From: Leuctra nigra
Lineage: Eukaryota > Arthropoda > Insecta > Plecoptera > Leuctridae
NCBI GenBank assembly: GCA_934045905.1
Contig: OW203769.1
Coordinates: 33,394,975 to 33,458,974 of the forward strand
Reading direction: 5' to 3'
Length of the DNA stretch: 64,000 nt
Both the position numbers and the translations under genes were made by a program. The notes below the pieces were generated by a model that was not told where the DNA came from, ran no database searches, and saw nothing but the letters and a program-made list of their open reading frames with translations. This document shows positions 22,335 through 34,398 of the stretch, piece after piece; positions within the stretch are counted from its first letter, which is position 1, and each line of letters starts with the position of its first letter.

Positions 22335-23640
22335 CATTTTTTCTACACGTTACCTGCACTATGTATACCTACCTATAGATAGTATTGTATTAATTGTTTT
22401 CATGTACAGAACGATTGATCCAAGACGACTACGACGCATCGTTATAGGCACCGAGTGTTCATACCCCCAGCGCCACTAGCGAGAGAAATCGGCAAAACTG
22501 TGCGGCGAAGAATCAGCAATATTATAATCTCTAATTGGCCGTGGCCATAGCAACCGATAAAAATCCACAGATAACTCAAAATAGCTCAGAATTGGTAAAA
22601 GCGTAATTACATTTGGAGTATTATTGTTAGAATGCATACAATGAGTAATGTTTACTAATTGCTGCAACTAAAGGTATGAGGATCATACTAAGAGTTGCTA
22701 ATTTATGCCACCCATGGCGCTGTTTCTCATTTTCAGAAACAAAAGAGAGATCTACACAATTCGATCTCTCCAGGAGGTAAAACTGTTTAAAATGGCATTT
22801 TATATGAATTATCTGGATATTTACAGTCAAAATAGATTATTTTAGAGCAATGTTTACTTTATCTGTGGATTTTAAGGTATGCTAAGATATAAGGAATGTT
22901 TTTGTACACGTCATCGACTTCGTCTGATTACTTTTTTTAGTAAATAACCCTGCTCTGTGATTTGTCAAGATTATTAGACGCTTCTTTTAATACTTATTAT
23001 CTTTTTTGGTTCAGAAGCGAAATGCTCCATTTACAAAACTTATTTAATGAGAACTCATTTATAAAGGTCCAATTATTTAAAAATAGTTACATAATACTAT
23101 TGCCCCCCCACCATAATTTCTCCGCACAAAAAATATCAAGTCATTCCAAAGCAGTCAGTTAGGAAAAATGGTAAACTTCCGTGCTGTTAAAGGTTTTGTT
23201 CCTGCAACAGATCTATCCAAATCTAACAATACTATGCTTAGTCACGAAACCGGAACTAAAGCATAAAAACTAATAAATACCTCCTTCACCACATTTACAG
23301 CCATTAGTCTTAACACATGATACAATTTCAAATATCACGATCTTATTATTCCCGTAGAGAATGATCAAGGTCATTAACAACTAGGAAAAACTATCCAATA
23401 TCAGAGAAAGTCTATAGTTATTTTACAGGTAATCCATGCATATTATTACAAAATGCATTACCGCAATGACTAACAGTGACATATACTAAACATTAAACAA
23501 ATATTTATCCTTGTATATTGTCTAGAAAGCTTGAAGAATTTGGACACTTTTTAATCAGTCGTGGATAAATGCAAAAACGTATGAAGGAGTTTAAACAAAG
23601 TGAACTAGCGAGGAGATAATTGAGGACCTTGAATATTTGT
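22335..23640. other. Upstream region of second RR-2 gene
   Basis: Mostly unassigned. A weak inverted pair (AATCCACAGATAA near 22563 and TTATCTGTGGATTTT near 22859) suggests an old ~320 bp MITE. Enhancers of the gene at 23732 could lie here, but no specific site can be named. Confidence 0.3.
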
Positions 23641-23653
23641 ATCCACGATTCAG

Positions 23654-23660
23654 TATATAA
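23654..23660 (+). promoter_or_regulatory. TATA box of second RR-2 gene
   Basis: TATATAA starts 32 bp upstream of the A of the initiator TCAGT at 23684-23688, the canonical spacing for an arthropod RNA polymerase II promoter. Confidence 0.8.
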
Positions 23661-23683
23661 ACATGAGATTGTGTTCAGATCAA

Positions 23684-23688
23684 TCAGT
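23684..23688 (+). promoter_or_regulatory. Initiator TCAGT, predicted transcription start
   Basis: Exact arthropod initiator pentamer. Predicted start is A at 23686, giving a 46-nt 5' leader before ATG at 23732. Confidence 0.7.
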
Positions 23689-23731
23689 TCAATTTGTGAA
23701 ACACATAGTGAACAGCTACTTTATAGACGAA

Positions 23732-23746
23732 ATGGCATTCTTGAAG
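23732..23746 (+). CDS. RR-2 cuticle protein gene 2, exon 1 (5 codons)
   Basis: ATG GCA TTC TTG AAG encodes MAFLK and is followed directly by the donor GTAGGT. It joins in phase 0 to VAVMLAATLALSDAG of exon 2 to make one hydrophobic secretion signal. A very short first exon splitting the signal peptide is the standard layout of insect RR cuticle genes. TATA and initiator are correctly placed upstream. Confidence 0.85.
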
Positions 23747-23781
23747 GTAGGTGACGTATACGGCAGTTTTAAAGGGTTGTC

Positions 23782-23891
23782 ACTTATCTAGATAAAATTA
23801 TCTAGATTTTTTTTTATCTATTATCTTATCTAGATAATTATACAATTGGTTATCTTTATATTTATCTAGGTAAAAAAATATTGTTATCTAT
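23782..23891 (+). promoter_or_regulatory. TTATCTAGATAA-rich segment at start of intron 1
   Basis: Repeated TATCTAGATAA palindromes and single TTATC words, each matching the GATA-factor core on one strand. They lie 35-145 bp downstream of the exon-1 donor. They may be a regulatory cluster or just a decayed TATC microsatellite. Confidence 0.3.
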
Positions 23892-23907
23892 TGACAATAA
23901 TAATAAA

Positions 23908-24413
23908 CAGTGATGATTTCAGAAATTTTCACAAGAGGGGGCAAACCAAATTTTAGGGTGGGCACAACAACTTATGCAAACAGGCAATACTTAAGCATAA
24001 GCATAACTCTATGAAATTATTAAAATATACAAACATTTCCACATTCACAAAATACACATGAAAACAATAAGGGGACTGGCCTTATGCCGGTCCGGGGCGC
24101 AAAGCCCCGGGAAAATTTTGAATTTCTGGATTGGATTTACGGGATTTTAAGCATTTCTGAAGTTCTTCGCAGCAATATTATTTAATTTGTTGAAAAACGA
24201 AACATGACCAATGCGAAACACCGATATTTTGGAGTTTTTCTATAAAATTTTGATAGACGGGACAAATATGTACATACGTATTAAAACACTTTTTCACGGA
24301 ATATTTTATAATTTAACTTAATTTTAAAACTCTCCAAGGAAGGGCACTGATAGGTCCAAGGGGTTGCTTTGCCCCCCCCCCCCCCCCCTTAGGTATGCCT
24401 GAAATCATCACTG
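23908..24413. mobile_element. hAT-like element in intron 1 of gene 2 (506 bp)
   Basis: Inverted ends CAGTGATGATTTCAG and CTGAAATCATCACTG. The flanking octamers ATAATAAA and TAGATAAA match only partly. Contains GGGTGGGCACA, the GC-rich block GGTCCGGGGCGCAAAGCCCC and a C-run before the right end. Confidence 0.75.
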
Positions 24414-24643
24414 TAGATAAAAAAATATAAAATTCAAAATGTATTTGTGTTTCTGAACATTGCAAGAATGTCAAATGTCAGATGATGAAAAAGGAAAATC
24501 ATCTCCGTTTGCGGAATAACACAAAAGAATAACACAGACATGACGTTCTGACTGTTTGTGGACACGTAATGGTTTCAAGTGCTGGTTTTATAAATGGAAT
24601 TGCGGCTTGCTCCGACCTCATAACAGAGGACATAGAGAAGAAA

Positions 24644-26514
24644 TCTAGTGGAGCGGTCGCTCCACGCCAGCCAAGTCGTACGGCGCGCGCACACACTCAT
24701 TTAAAATGGCTGGAGCAAACCCACTTTTACTGTAAGCATCAAAGTGGCATTTTCGGCCTACTGGATCTTAAAATTGGAAAATCTCACATTGTTGGGAAAT
24801 ATCTCCATTTCGAGCAATGGCCCACCCTACAACATATACCAAATTTGGGAACAATAGGTTACGCCCTTTGCGAGCAAGAGGGCCGTGAAAACCGTGTTTT
24901 AGGGCGGTTTTCATAATAATAATAATAATAATAATAATAATCTTAGTAGTAGTATCCTGGAATTTAAATCCGGTAAACAGGCCACAGCCTAAACGGCTGA
25001 ACCGATTGATTTAAAATTTTTACCACATATGCACTTTTGGCGTCTGAGGTGCCTTTTGCTATAACTGGTTTTATGCCGCCATTTTGAAACCGGAAGTGAC
25101 GTCATATCTCGTCAACGGCTGGACCGATTGGAACGAAAATTGCGCCAAACGATCCAGACGGCCATCTATATGCATGATAAGTAGCAAAAGACTAAACATT
25201 ATGTTAAAGAAACCGGAAATGACGTAATGAAATTTGAAATACATCGATTGGCTTTTTGGCAACAAAAGTTGATCCGATTATTTTGATATTTATGTAACGT
25301 ATGTACTTTTGACGTCTCATGTGACTTGTTATAAAACCAACCGGAAGCCGCCATTTTGAAACCGGAAGTGACATCATATCTCAATAACGGCTTAATAGAT
25401 TTCAACGAAACCAGCGCGAAACAATTTAGACGGTCAACTTTATGTATTATCATCAATAATATTTGCAGTTTCCCATACCTAAACCGGAAATGACGTCACA
25501 CATTTTAATAATCTCACAAATTTTTATTTTGATGCAATAAATATACTATTTGAGAAAACTTATAAAATTATAATCATGTTTCAAATATACTTCAAGGGGT
25601 CAGAGATTTCAGCCGCCATTTTTAAACCGAAAGTAACGTCTTATCTCAAAAACTGGTAGACAAATCGGTATGAAACTAGCGCCAAACGATTCGGATGGCC
25701 ATCTCTATGGAATATGAACAGTACAAATAGAATTTTCCTATTTATGAGACCGGAAATGACGTCATTCAAATGTATAAATTATTATAATTCCCTCCTATAC
25801 AATAAATACATATTCAGAAAGCTTAAAATGATACACATCATTTATAGAAATAAATTCTATGTGGCATTGCAGAAAGTTCAGCAGCCAGTTTGAAAACCGA
25901 AGTGTTTCCATATCTCGGAACTGGGTTGACTGATTGGAATGAAACCTTTGCTATTCTTCGTGAAATATCATTTAAAGCAATTATTTAGGACCATACGCTG
26001 CTATTCATTAGTGGTAACGAAATTGTAAAGGGTGATGATTTTTTAAAAGAATTTAGTAATTGTTCATTTCATATGTGTCACAAGTTGTTAGAATAAACTA
26101 AAAAAAGGAGTGATATCCCCATAAAAAACACTTCGTGTAAAAATACCAGCCAAGTCTCTTCAACTAAATAAAAAATATGAAATCTAAAAATTCTGCACTG
26201 AAAAGTAGTGATATCAAAAAATTAGCCAAGTCAAAACTTTATTTGAAAATCAAAAAATACTTGGCGCATCGTTTTTTTAGGGCATTATAGGTATACTATG
26301 TATATGTAGATTTCATGTATAATTTATAATTGGCTTATACTTCCAAGCTATTTATGTACACGATGCGCCAAGTATTTTTTGATTTTCAAATCAAGTTTTG
26401 ACTTGGCTAATTTTTTGATATCACTACTTTTCAGTGCAGAATTTTTAGATTTCATATTTTTTTTTAGTTGAAGAGACTTGGCTGGTATTTTTACACGAAG
26501 TGTTTTTTATGGGG
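24644..26514 (+). mobile_element. Element H copy 2, complete (1871 bp)
   Basis: Starts TCTAGTGGAGCGGTCGCTCCAC after A (24643) and ends ...GTGTTTTTTATGGGG before T (26515). An (AAT)n tract is at 24917-24942, four to five CCGGAAGT/GACGTCA modules span 25070-25760, and the foldback is 26108-26514. Lies in intron 1 of gene 2 and is inserted cleanly at A^T. Confidence 0.8.
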
Positions 26515-26780
26515 TATAATTTACCCGAAGTTACACATTTTATAACAAATATAATTTCGAGGATCCAGTGTTGGATCCATGTCCAAAGTGTGCGGATTTT
26601 ACGAAAAAGTTTTGTTTCCAATTATTTTAACACTATTTTACACCGATTTATATCCTGGAAGATTAAAATTATTTATTGAGTACCTAAGGAAGGGATTTTA
26701 ATAATATTTTAGATTTAACGATTCATCAGTGTTATTAATAAATTTTCATTTTAATATTGTTGTTAAGAAGTTCGTGAAGC

Positions 26781-27329
26781 CAGGCGCGTAGGAACTAAAT
26801 TTGCAAGGGGGGGGGGATAATATTGTAATAGAACTTGAGCTGGAGATACTATTCCCACAAATAAGTGATACGTGATGGAGCCACTTCTGGCAAGATGGCT
26901 ACTATCAGGTCCACAGATTAATTTGTTTGTTTTTATATTTCGTGTTTCCATAAAGCAGTGAAAAAAGAAAAAAACAAATGACATTGATATTTAGCTATAA
27001 ATTTACTTTTTTGGCCATAACAAACAACTATATCAAATATTTGTATTTATATTTATGCAAATGCGCCCTTGATAGCCGCCATTTATATAGTACCACAAAA
27101 TCCACCAGAGGTCAGTTGTGTTCCTTATTTTCTCGAATAGTGTCTATGAAGACAATGGGGGGTCTGGGGAGAGGGTCCCCCAACAAAATGCAGGACCGGT
27201 GCATTTCGACGCAATTTTAACACTTTTTAAGCATATTTTTTATCTTGACATATAAATGTACAATAACATAGGGAGGGCAATTGAATCTGTGATGGGGGGG
27301 GGGGTCCTCCCCCCCTTCCTGCGCGCTCA
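26781..27329. mobile_element. hAT-like element in intron 1 of gene 2 (~550 bp)
   Basis: The left end CAGGCGCGTAGGAA is the same terminus as the element at 14407. The right end CTTCCTGCGCGCTC is its diverged complement. The flanks CGTGAAGC and GTGCAAGC are only similar. The interior has G and C runs, the GC-rich block at 27150-27190 and the shared core 26855-27148. The right end stops 78 bp before exon 2. Confidence 0.7.
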
Positions 27330-27407
27330 GTGCAAGCTATGAATGACAATTGATGATAATTTGAACGATGGATAGAATAAGTTGTGAATTGTGATTATTG
27401 TTTATAG

Positions 27408-27566
27408 GTGGCAGTCATGTTGGCGGCGACGCTTGCCCTGAGCGACGCCGGCGTCCTGGGAGGTTACGGATACAACGGCGTCGCGGCGCCTCTGCAGTAC
27501 AGCGGCGTCCTGGCGCCGAGCTACGCCGCTCACGGCTACGATGTCGTCGGACCCCACGACACTTAC
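27408..27566 (+). CDS. RR-2 cuticle protein gene 2, exon 2
   Basis: Fifty-three codons between the acceptor TTTATAG and the donor GTGAGT. It completes the signal peptide (VAVMLAATLALSDAG) and encodes a Gly/Tyr/Ala-rich N-terminal region (VLGGYGYNGVAAPLQYSG, GPHDTY). Phase 0 at both ends. Codon use is strongly GC-biased. Confidence 0.88.
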
Positions 27567-27689
27567 GTGAGTACCAACACTTCATTCCATGAGTCCTGTT
27601 TAACACGGGTAGTCCTATTACCTGCCCATGCTATCTGACTCTTGACTGCATGGAGCGTAGTATAAATCTACACGTCGGGGAGAAGGTTC

Positions 27690-28130
27690 CGGCACCTTTT
27701 ATACACATTTTTTCTAGAAATTACAAGTTCAAAAAACGTTTTCCTATACATTTCAAAGATATTTAAGTACATATAACAGACACATTTAAAATCCTGTAGT
27801 TTACAACTCCAGTTCAACAATGCGAGTTCAATTTATGTCATCATGGGAGATATAGGAAAATCATTTCGAATTTGGTTTCTAACTTTTAAAACAGCACACG
27901 TTGCAGGTTTAATTGTTTTCAATTTTTTTCCTGATAGTATGTCAATACGCAATAAAAAAAGTTTTTTTGTTCAAATCTATCGACGCAAAAAAATAGATCT
28001 TCATTATAGTTATAAAAAATGATACGATATTTTTGGCTGTCATAAGATAACATGGTGAAGACAAATCAATTTATTTCAGAAACTGGACACGAGTAGTGTT
28101 TAATTTTTTTCAGTGATTGTGTATGGCGTG
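27690..28130 (-). mobile_element. T1-related MITE in intron 2 of gene 2
   Basis: The reverse orientation matches the T1 family interior (TTACAAGTTCAAAAAACG, TAACTTTTAAAACAGCACACG, GAAACTGGACACGAG). Termini have decayed. Confidence 0.5.
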
Positions 28131-28351
28131 AATATCAAGTCACCAAAACTTCAAGTAAATCGTAAACATTATGCGAGTCTACATGAAGTCGTTGAGACCA
28201 ATACAATGTGACACGCAGGTGGCTAAATACAAATAAATGTAAATGATGTAATCGAACTCCTTGCGGAAAAGCAAAAGGGTGCCGGCAAATGACTGATGTT
28301 GACGGGACTCTGTCATTGTCAACAACTCATTAACTCTGACTCTCTGCGCAG

Positions 28352-28714
28352 GCGCACCCCAAGTACAACTTCGACTACGGCGTGAACGACCCTCTCACCG
28401 GCGACGTCAAGCAGCAGTCCGAGTCCCGCGACGGCGACGTCGTCCGAGGTCAATACAGCCTGGTGGAGGCCGACGGCTCGGTGCGCGTCGTCGACTACAC
28501 CGCCGATGACGTCAACGGGTTCAACGCCGTGGTCAAGAAGATCGGGCCCACCGTGCACGCCGCCCCCGTCCACGCCTACGCCGCCAGAGCCTACGCCGCC
28601 CCCATTGCTCATCACGGATACGCCGCGCCCTACGCCGCCCCCATTGCTCATCACGGATATGCCGCGCCCTACGCTGCACCCTACGCGACGCCCTATGCCG
28701 GATACCCTTACTAA
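28352..28714 (+). CDS. RR-2 cuticle protein gene 2, exon 3 (chitin-binding domain)
   Basis: Encodes the RR-2 chitin-binding domain of a secreted structural cuticle protein. After the acceptor GCGCAG it reads [18 protein letters not shown], then [20 protein letters not shown] and GFNAVV; in the 178-residue spliced product the domain covers about residues 60-121. The C-terminus is Ala/Tyr/Pro/His-rich with an almost exact duplication ([13 protein letters not shown] twice), ending ATPYAGYPY and TAA at 28712-28714. Such AAP-type repeats are typical of RR-2 proteins of stiff cuticle. The paralogues at 1035 and 48818 share the domain but have unrelated tails, so the genes diverged mainly in the tails. 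Intron phases and domain placement make the model secure. Confidence 0.93.
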   Translation, partial: AHPKYNFDYGVNDPLTGDVKQQSESRDGDVVRGQYSLVEADGSVRVVDYTADDVNGFNAVVKKIGPTVHAAPVHAYAARAYAAPIAHHGYAAPYAAPIAHHGYAAPYAAPYATPYAGYPY

Positions 28715-28782
28715 ATCAACCTTCTTTCATATTCTAACTTATTTCCGAATGTCATTTCGCCTGTGCTATTTAATCTTCATGA

Positions 28783-28788
28783 AATAAA
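28783..28788 (+). promoter_or_regulatory. Polyadenylation signal of gene 2
   Basis: AATAAA 69 bp past the stop codon. Confidence 0.75.
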
Positions 28789-29099
28789 AGTTTCAAATTA
28801 TTCTTTTAAAAAGTTATATATTCTTCTTTGAAATCCTTTTATTCCTGAAATATATTAAACTAAGTCCCTGGCTCTCTTTGAGATGGATGAAAACAATCGG
28901 ATTTGAAACATTTGCTGTCAAGTTCATATAGGAAGAGGTTCAACTTATGACCTTCCTACTTATGAACGGTGAACCCAATTACTTACAACATTAGCGATTA
29001 AATAATGTGCATTTACTTTAAAAATTCCAATAGAGCGACCAGCTTTATGGACTTTTATGTACACGGACTATAGGTGTTGGAGAAGCCAGTAACCTTTCT

Positions 29100-29609
29100 A
29101 AACAGCATCGAATGCCACACCCCAAAAATATTTTTTACTGAAATTAGCAATATTTATTAACTTTTCCAATATTTCAACTATATTTAAGTATGAAGGATTC
29201 ATAAAAATGTCATGTAACTTGCAACCCATGACTTATATTGAGTTTTCAATTTGATGCCTTCAGAAGATGAGGAAATTTTTAACACAGGAGGTATAGGAAA
29301 ATGATTTAGTTTTTGCTGTCTAACTTTTAAAATAGTTCAGGATGGTATCGTTTTATATTTTTTTTCCTGAAATAAGCATTTTGTTGAAATCTATCGACAC
29401 AAAAAAAAATAGATCTTCATTTTAGCGTAAAAATTGCACGATTTTTCTTGGCTGCCATAAGCTAACATTGGGGGACATATTGGTTTATCTCAAAAACTAG
29501 TTCACGATGCTAATTTTTGGGGGCCATATTCTGGTGTAGAATGAAATTGTCTATAAGAATGCAAAGTTACAGCGAATTCTATCGAAGTAGGGGTTACGCT
29601 CTTCCCCCC
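29100..29609 (+). mobile_element. T1-related TTAA-MITE
   Basis: Matches the interior of 4370-4912 in the same order (TTTCAACTATATTTAAG, GAGTTTTCAAT, GGAGGTATAGG). The right end TCTTCCCCCC abuts TTAA at 29610-29613. The left end is unclear. Confidence 0.6.
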
Positions 29610-30325
29610 TTAATGACTCGATGATTTGGCGAGTCATACGAGAAATTCAAGGAATGAGAGGAATACATACAAGGACCAATAAACCAATCAACTGTGGCGG
29701 GATGTGGGCTTCAATCTATTTCCTGTATTCTTACCAAATAATTGAACGAGCGACTCCTTTCGGCTCGTTTGGTTTCTGTTACTGACGATATTATACAGGT
29801 CACAGTTTTTCTTCGATCTAGCTGAAATGTTCGGCACATTCTGGGCGTTGCATACTCTGTTTTTGAAATCCGCTGATTGGTTCAAATTTAAAAAAAAATC
29901 TTTCGATTGGTTGGTTTGATCAATTTGAAATTTTGCAAATTCATTGCTTCCAACATTGTACCCAATCTTCCAAAGTTTCAGCCAATTCTCCCCTTGGTTA
30001 AAATTTTAGCTCATCATTCCTGTGATGTTTGAAATTTAAACTAGAACCGTTTGACCCAAGGTATCTAAAATATGCTTCCATTTTACTACCCTTGCGATTG
30101 ACCGATCAACTAAAAACTTTGCATGGTCATTGGGACCAACATTTTAAGTATTTTGCCAATTTTCAGACTATCTTTTTTTATTTTTTTATTGTTTTATACA
30201 TATATACATTTATACACTCAAAATTAAGCTGAAGCCACAAAGCCAAGTAATGGCTTGACTGCGGGCAGAATCATATATTATAAAATATCACAAAAAAATT
30301 TCACAAACTCTTCAAATAATAACTA

Positions 30326-32127
30326 CCCATAAAAACACTCCGTGTAAAAATACCAGCCAAGTCTCTTCAACTTAAAAAAAAATAATGAAATCTTAAAATT
30401 CTGCACTGAAAAGTAGTGATATCAAAAAATTAGCCAAGTCAAATCTTTATTTGAAAATCAAAAAATACTTGGCGCATCGTGTACATAAATAGCTTGGAAG
30501 TATAGGCCAATCATAAATTATACATGAAATATACATATACATAGTATACCTATAATGCCTTAAAAAAAACGATGCGCCAAGTATTTTTTGATTTTCAAAT
30601 AAAGATTTGACTTGGCTAATTTTTTGATATCACTACTTTTCAGTGCAGAATTTTAAGATATCATTATTTTTTTTTAAGTTGAAGAGACTTGGCTGGTATT
30701 TTTACACGGAGTGTTTTTTATGGGGATATCACTCCTTTTTTTAGTTTATTCTTACAACTTGTGACAATCGAATGAACAATTACTAAATCCTTAAAAAAAA
30801 ATACCCTTTACAATTTGGTTATTCTCATGAAAAAACAAAGGTTTCTCCAATCGGTCAACCCAGTTCCGAGATATGGCAACACTTCGGTTTTCAAAATGGC
30901 TGCTGAACTTTCTGCACTGCCACATAGAATTTATAACTATGAATTATGTGTATCATTTTTAGCTTTCTGAATATGTATTTATTGTATTGGAGGGGATTTT
31001 AATGATTTATAAATTTGAATGACGTCATTTCCGGCCTCATAAATAGGAAAATTCTAGTTTGACTGTTCATATTCCATAGAGATGGCCTTCCGAATCGTTT
31101 GGCACTAGTTTCATACCGATCTGTCAACCAGTTTTCGAGATATTACGTTTCTTCCGGTCTCAAAATGGCTGCTGAAATCACTGACCTCTTGAATTATAAT
31201 TTAAACATGATTACATTTTATTAAAAGCAGTCTCAAATAATATATTTATTGCATCAAAATGTAAATTTGTGAGATTTTTAAAATGTGTGACGTCATTTCC
31301 GGTTTCAGTATGGGAAACTGCAAATATTATTGATGATAATACATAAAGTTTACCGTCTAAATTGTTTAGCGCTGGTTTCTTTAAAATCTATTTAGACGTT
31401 ATTAAGATATGATGTCATTTCTGGTTTCAAAATGGCGGCTTCCGGTTGGTTTTATATCAAGTCAAATGAAATATCAAAAGAACATACGTTACATAAATAT
31501 CAAAATAATTGGATCAAATTTGTTGCCGAAATGCCAATCGATGAATTAAATTTCATGACGTCATTTCCGGTTTCGTTAACATAAATTTTAGTCTGTTGCT
31601 ATTAATAATCCATATAGATGACCGTCCGAATCGTTTGGCGCTATTTTCGTTCCAATCGGTCCAGCTGTTGTTAAGATATGACGTCACTTCCGGTTTCAAA
31701 ATGGCGGCACAAAAAATTCATGGGGTGAAGGTTAAATCAGACGCCAAAAGTGCACACGTGGTAAAAATGTGAGATCAATCGGTTCAGCCGTTTAGGCTGT
31801 GGCCATGTTACCGGATTTGAATTCCAGGAGACTACTACTGAGATTATTATTATTATTATTATGAAAATCGCCCTAAAACACTGTTTTCACGGCCCTCTAG
31901 CGTGCAAAGGGCGTAACCTATTGTTCCCAAATTTGGTATATGTTGTAGGGTGGGCCATAGCTCGAAATTAAGATATATCGCAACAATGTGAGATTTCCCA
32001 ATTTTAAGATCCAGAAGGCCGAAAATGCCACTTTGATGCTTACAGTAAAAGTGGGTTTGCTCCAGCCTTTATATGAGAGTGTGCGCGCCGTACGACTTGG
32101 CTGGCGTGGAGCGACCGCTCCACTAGA
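30326..32127 (-). mobile_element. Element H copy 3, complete, reverse (1802 bp)
   Basis: Begins CCCATAAAAACACTCCGTG after A (30325) and ends GTGGAGCGACCGCTCCACTAGA before T (32128). Foldback 30326-30745, four to five CCGGAAGT-type modules (as complements TTCCGG) at 30880-31710, a (TTA)n tract near 31848, then the conserved segment and hairpin end. Confidence 0.8.
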
Positions 32128-32179
32128 TACATACACAATAAAAAATACATAGTACATAATTGGCATTCATACAACAGAC

Positions 32180-32400
32180 TTAAATATATACAGATCATGA
32201 AAAACTATAACATACTCTCCTCAAGAAGCCATTTTTTAAGTGGCCTCTTAATATCTGAAATTTTATTAAATCCATAAAAAACAATTGGCAAAATATTAAA
32301 GAAGTGAGGGACTAAGAATTTTCTTTCCTGTCGACCATAAGAATTTATCTGTTGTTATCTTTAAAAGTTATCGTCATCTAAGGACATATTGTTCTATAAT
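32180..32400 (-). pseudogene. LINE C-terminal tail relic
   Basis: The minus strand reads FLVPHFFNILPIVFYGFNK then RPLKKWLLEES, which resembles the last residues of non-LTR reverse transcriptase ORFs. Too short and isolated for certainty. Confidence 0.4.
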
Positions 32401-32418
32401 ATTGAAATATTTACAAAT

Positions 32419-32989
32419 CGTCGCCCTAATACTTATTTGATCCATATCCACTTTTTCGCGAACGGAGAAAATCGACTTCAAAGTTCATGTGTTGTTCCTT
32501 GCTCAACGCCAATGACTTCAAAGACGTTTGATGCATGAATATTAAGGAAATAAATCAGTTATTGATGTGCAGGCGAGAAAACCCCTTTTGGGCCCATAGA
32601 TTATTAGTTATTTGATACTTCCGGTTGGATATGGATGAAATGTGCTCACATTTTTTCATTTTTAGTAAGAATATGTGTTAAATTTTGATCCATATCCATT
32701 TGCCCAATTGTTATTTACTTCCGTGTTGGGGACAATAACTGAATGGTGCCTCCAATAATGACTAGTCAAGGCATACATGGTTCTGATGGTTAATGTTGCA
32801 TCATAAAAGTATTAAAAAAGTCATTTTTGCCGAAAATATGACACAAAAAAACACTGAAATCATGTTAAAAATTGAGAATTCTTAACCAGAGTTCTTGGAT
32901 ATAGATAGAACAAGCACTGAGTAAACAGTCAGTGGCACTAACTCCAAAAAAGTGAAAAGTGGATATGGATCAAATAAGTACTAGGGCGA
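32419..32989. mobile_element. Inverted-repeat MITE (~570 bp)
   Basis: Ends CGTCGCCCTAATACTTATTT and AAATAAGTACTAGGGCGACG; inverted arms of about 37 bp continue through GATCCATATCCACTTTT. AAAT occurs on both sides. It splits the 3' part of the K copy. Confidence 0.75.
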
Positions 32990-33692
32990 CGAAATGTATG
33001 CCAGAGTTTTAAATATTCTAGCAGTGCTAATCTTGATGCTTTCGTTCCTCCAAAGCCTTTAGAGCAGATCACTTACAAACGCATAGTACTTATCAAATCG
33101 CATGCATTACGAAGGCTTGCTTATCAACGCGTTTCACAGAGCGTTTTCCGAGTTCTAATCAGTTTTATATTTTGTAATGTATGGAGTTTGTGAAATTATA
33201 CTTGAAAAGTCCAAGTTTATTATCTACATTAGGGTTTAACCAATAATACCAAAATAATCGACATAGGTTACCACGTCATTTTGAAGGGTTTGCTGTTTGT
33301 TTATCAGATTTATTTTCTGATTTGTAGATTTGATGCGAGAGAAAAAATTAAAATAAATAGCAATAGATTGAAATTTTCTCTGTTTATTAGTTTTGATTAG
33401 GTAGCATACTAATTTCAATTAATCATTTGACTTGCAAAAACTTTATTAATTTAAATTTTATTTTAATGGATTATTGAAATCTTTGGACTAAGATACCTAT
33501 AGCGTACTTTTTGTACTTGTTTTTAAATTTGTTTCCAAATGTCACCTGAAGAATGAAGACTGAGGGAAATATTGTGTAATAAAATTTCAATAAATATAGT
33601 TTTTGCAAAGTCTAATTATTAATTAAAATAAATATCAATAGATTGCTAAAACTTGTATGAATAAAATGATTGGCATTCATGCATCAGTCGTG

Positions 33693-33775
33693 AATGCCGG
33701 AAGCGGGAATCAAACCTGGGTATCCAGGCTCAAGGTTACAGGCTCCAGGCGCCATCATGTCTGTCCGCTGGTGCT
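33693..33775 (-). repeat. tRNA-like remnant (SINE or tRNA pseudogene)
   Basis: The minus strand contains CCTTGAGCCTGGATACCCAG and GGTTTGATTCCCGCTTCCGG, resembling an anticodon/T-arm region with a B box (GGTTTGATTCC). A full cloverleaf cannot be drawn confidently, so it is not called a tRNA gene. Confidence 0.35.
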
Positions 33776-34059
33776 GAATTCATTGCTCATGACTCACGGA
33801 GAATGCCCAAGACATACCACCATGCCCAAGACCGCTTACAAAATGTAATTTACAAATTATTATTATAAAAACTTAGGAACTTTAATAATTCATTCTAGAA
33901 AGTTAATAAGAGAGGAGAGGATGCGCAAGTTACAGGGCAGTAAATGTTGGAAAAAGTAATATTTATTGAACAAATAAATATTTCTGGATTTTCCATTGGT
34001 ATAGAACTTGAGAAATGTTACTAAGCCACGAATAACCATTTCCTTCACATTTTATCTTC

Positions 34060-34394
34060 AATCGATCTGAAATTTTGTACACATACATACTGATCAACTC
34101 TGGGCGTTGCAGATTTTTTTTTCAAATCCGTTGATTGGTTAAGCTTTAACAAATTATCTTCCGATTGGTTGGTCCGATCAATTTGATTTTGTCAGGTTAT
34201 TGAGAGACCAACATTGACTCAAATTTGACAAGTTTTCAGCAAAAAGGTTCTAGTCTTTCAGCCAACTCCTCAAATTTGGTTGAAATGTTTAAAACATCTT
34301 TTGATTGGTTGAACATCAGTCAAGACCAACATTATCTCATATCTTACACATTTTCAACCCAATCGGTCAAGTATTTATACAGACTTGTTGCCTT
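34060..34394 (+). repeat. Fragment of family K
   Basis: ATCGATCTGAAATTTTGTAC, CCGATTGGTTGGTCCGATCA and AACCCAATCGGTCAAGTATT match the interior of K copies at 38173 and 43597. Ends at the TTAA foldback. Confidence 0.5.
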
Positions 34395-34398
34395 TTAA

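Larger units (their letters stand above)
29743..33152 (+). mobile_element. Helitron-like family K, interrupted copy
   Basis: Begins TTGAACGAGCGACTC (compare TTGAGCGAGCG in other copies) and ends with GCTTATCAACGCG...CAGAGCGTTTTCC near 33152. It is split by element H copy 3, LINE-derived sequence and a foldback MITE. The 3' part shares AAGCCTTTAGAGCAG and AAATCGCATGC with 43597-44700. Confidence 0.5.

Noticed and set aside
28319..28654. Minus-strand frame opposite RR-2 exon 3 of gene 2
   Set aside because: Shadow of a GC-rich exon. The same applies to frames opposite 27408-27566 and 48818-49124.
33693..33775. Functional tRNA gene
   Set aside because: Only a B-box-like and arm-like stretch; a full cloverleaf and acceptor stem could not be paired. 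Kept as a remnant only.
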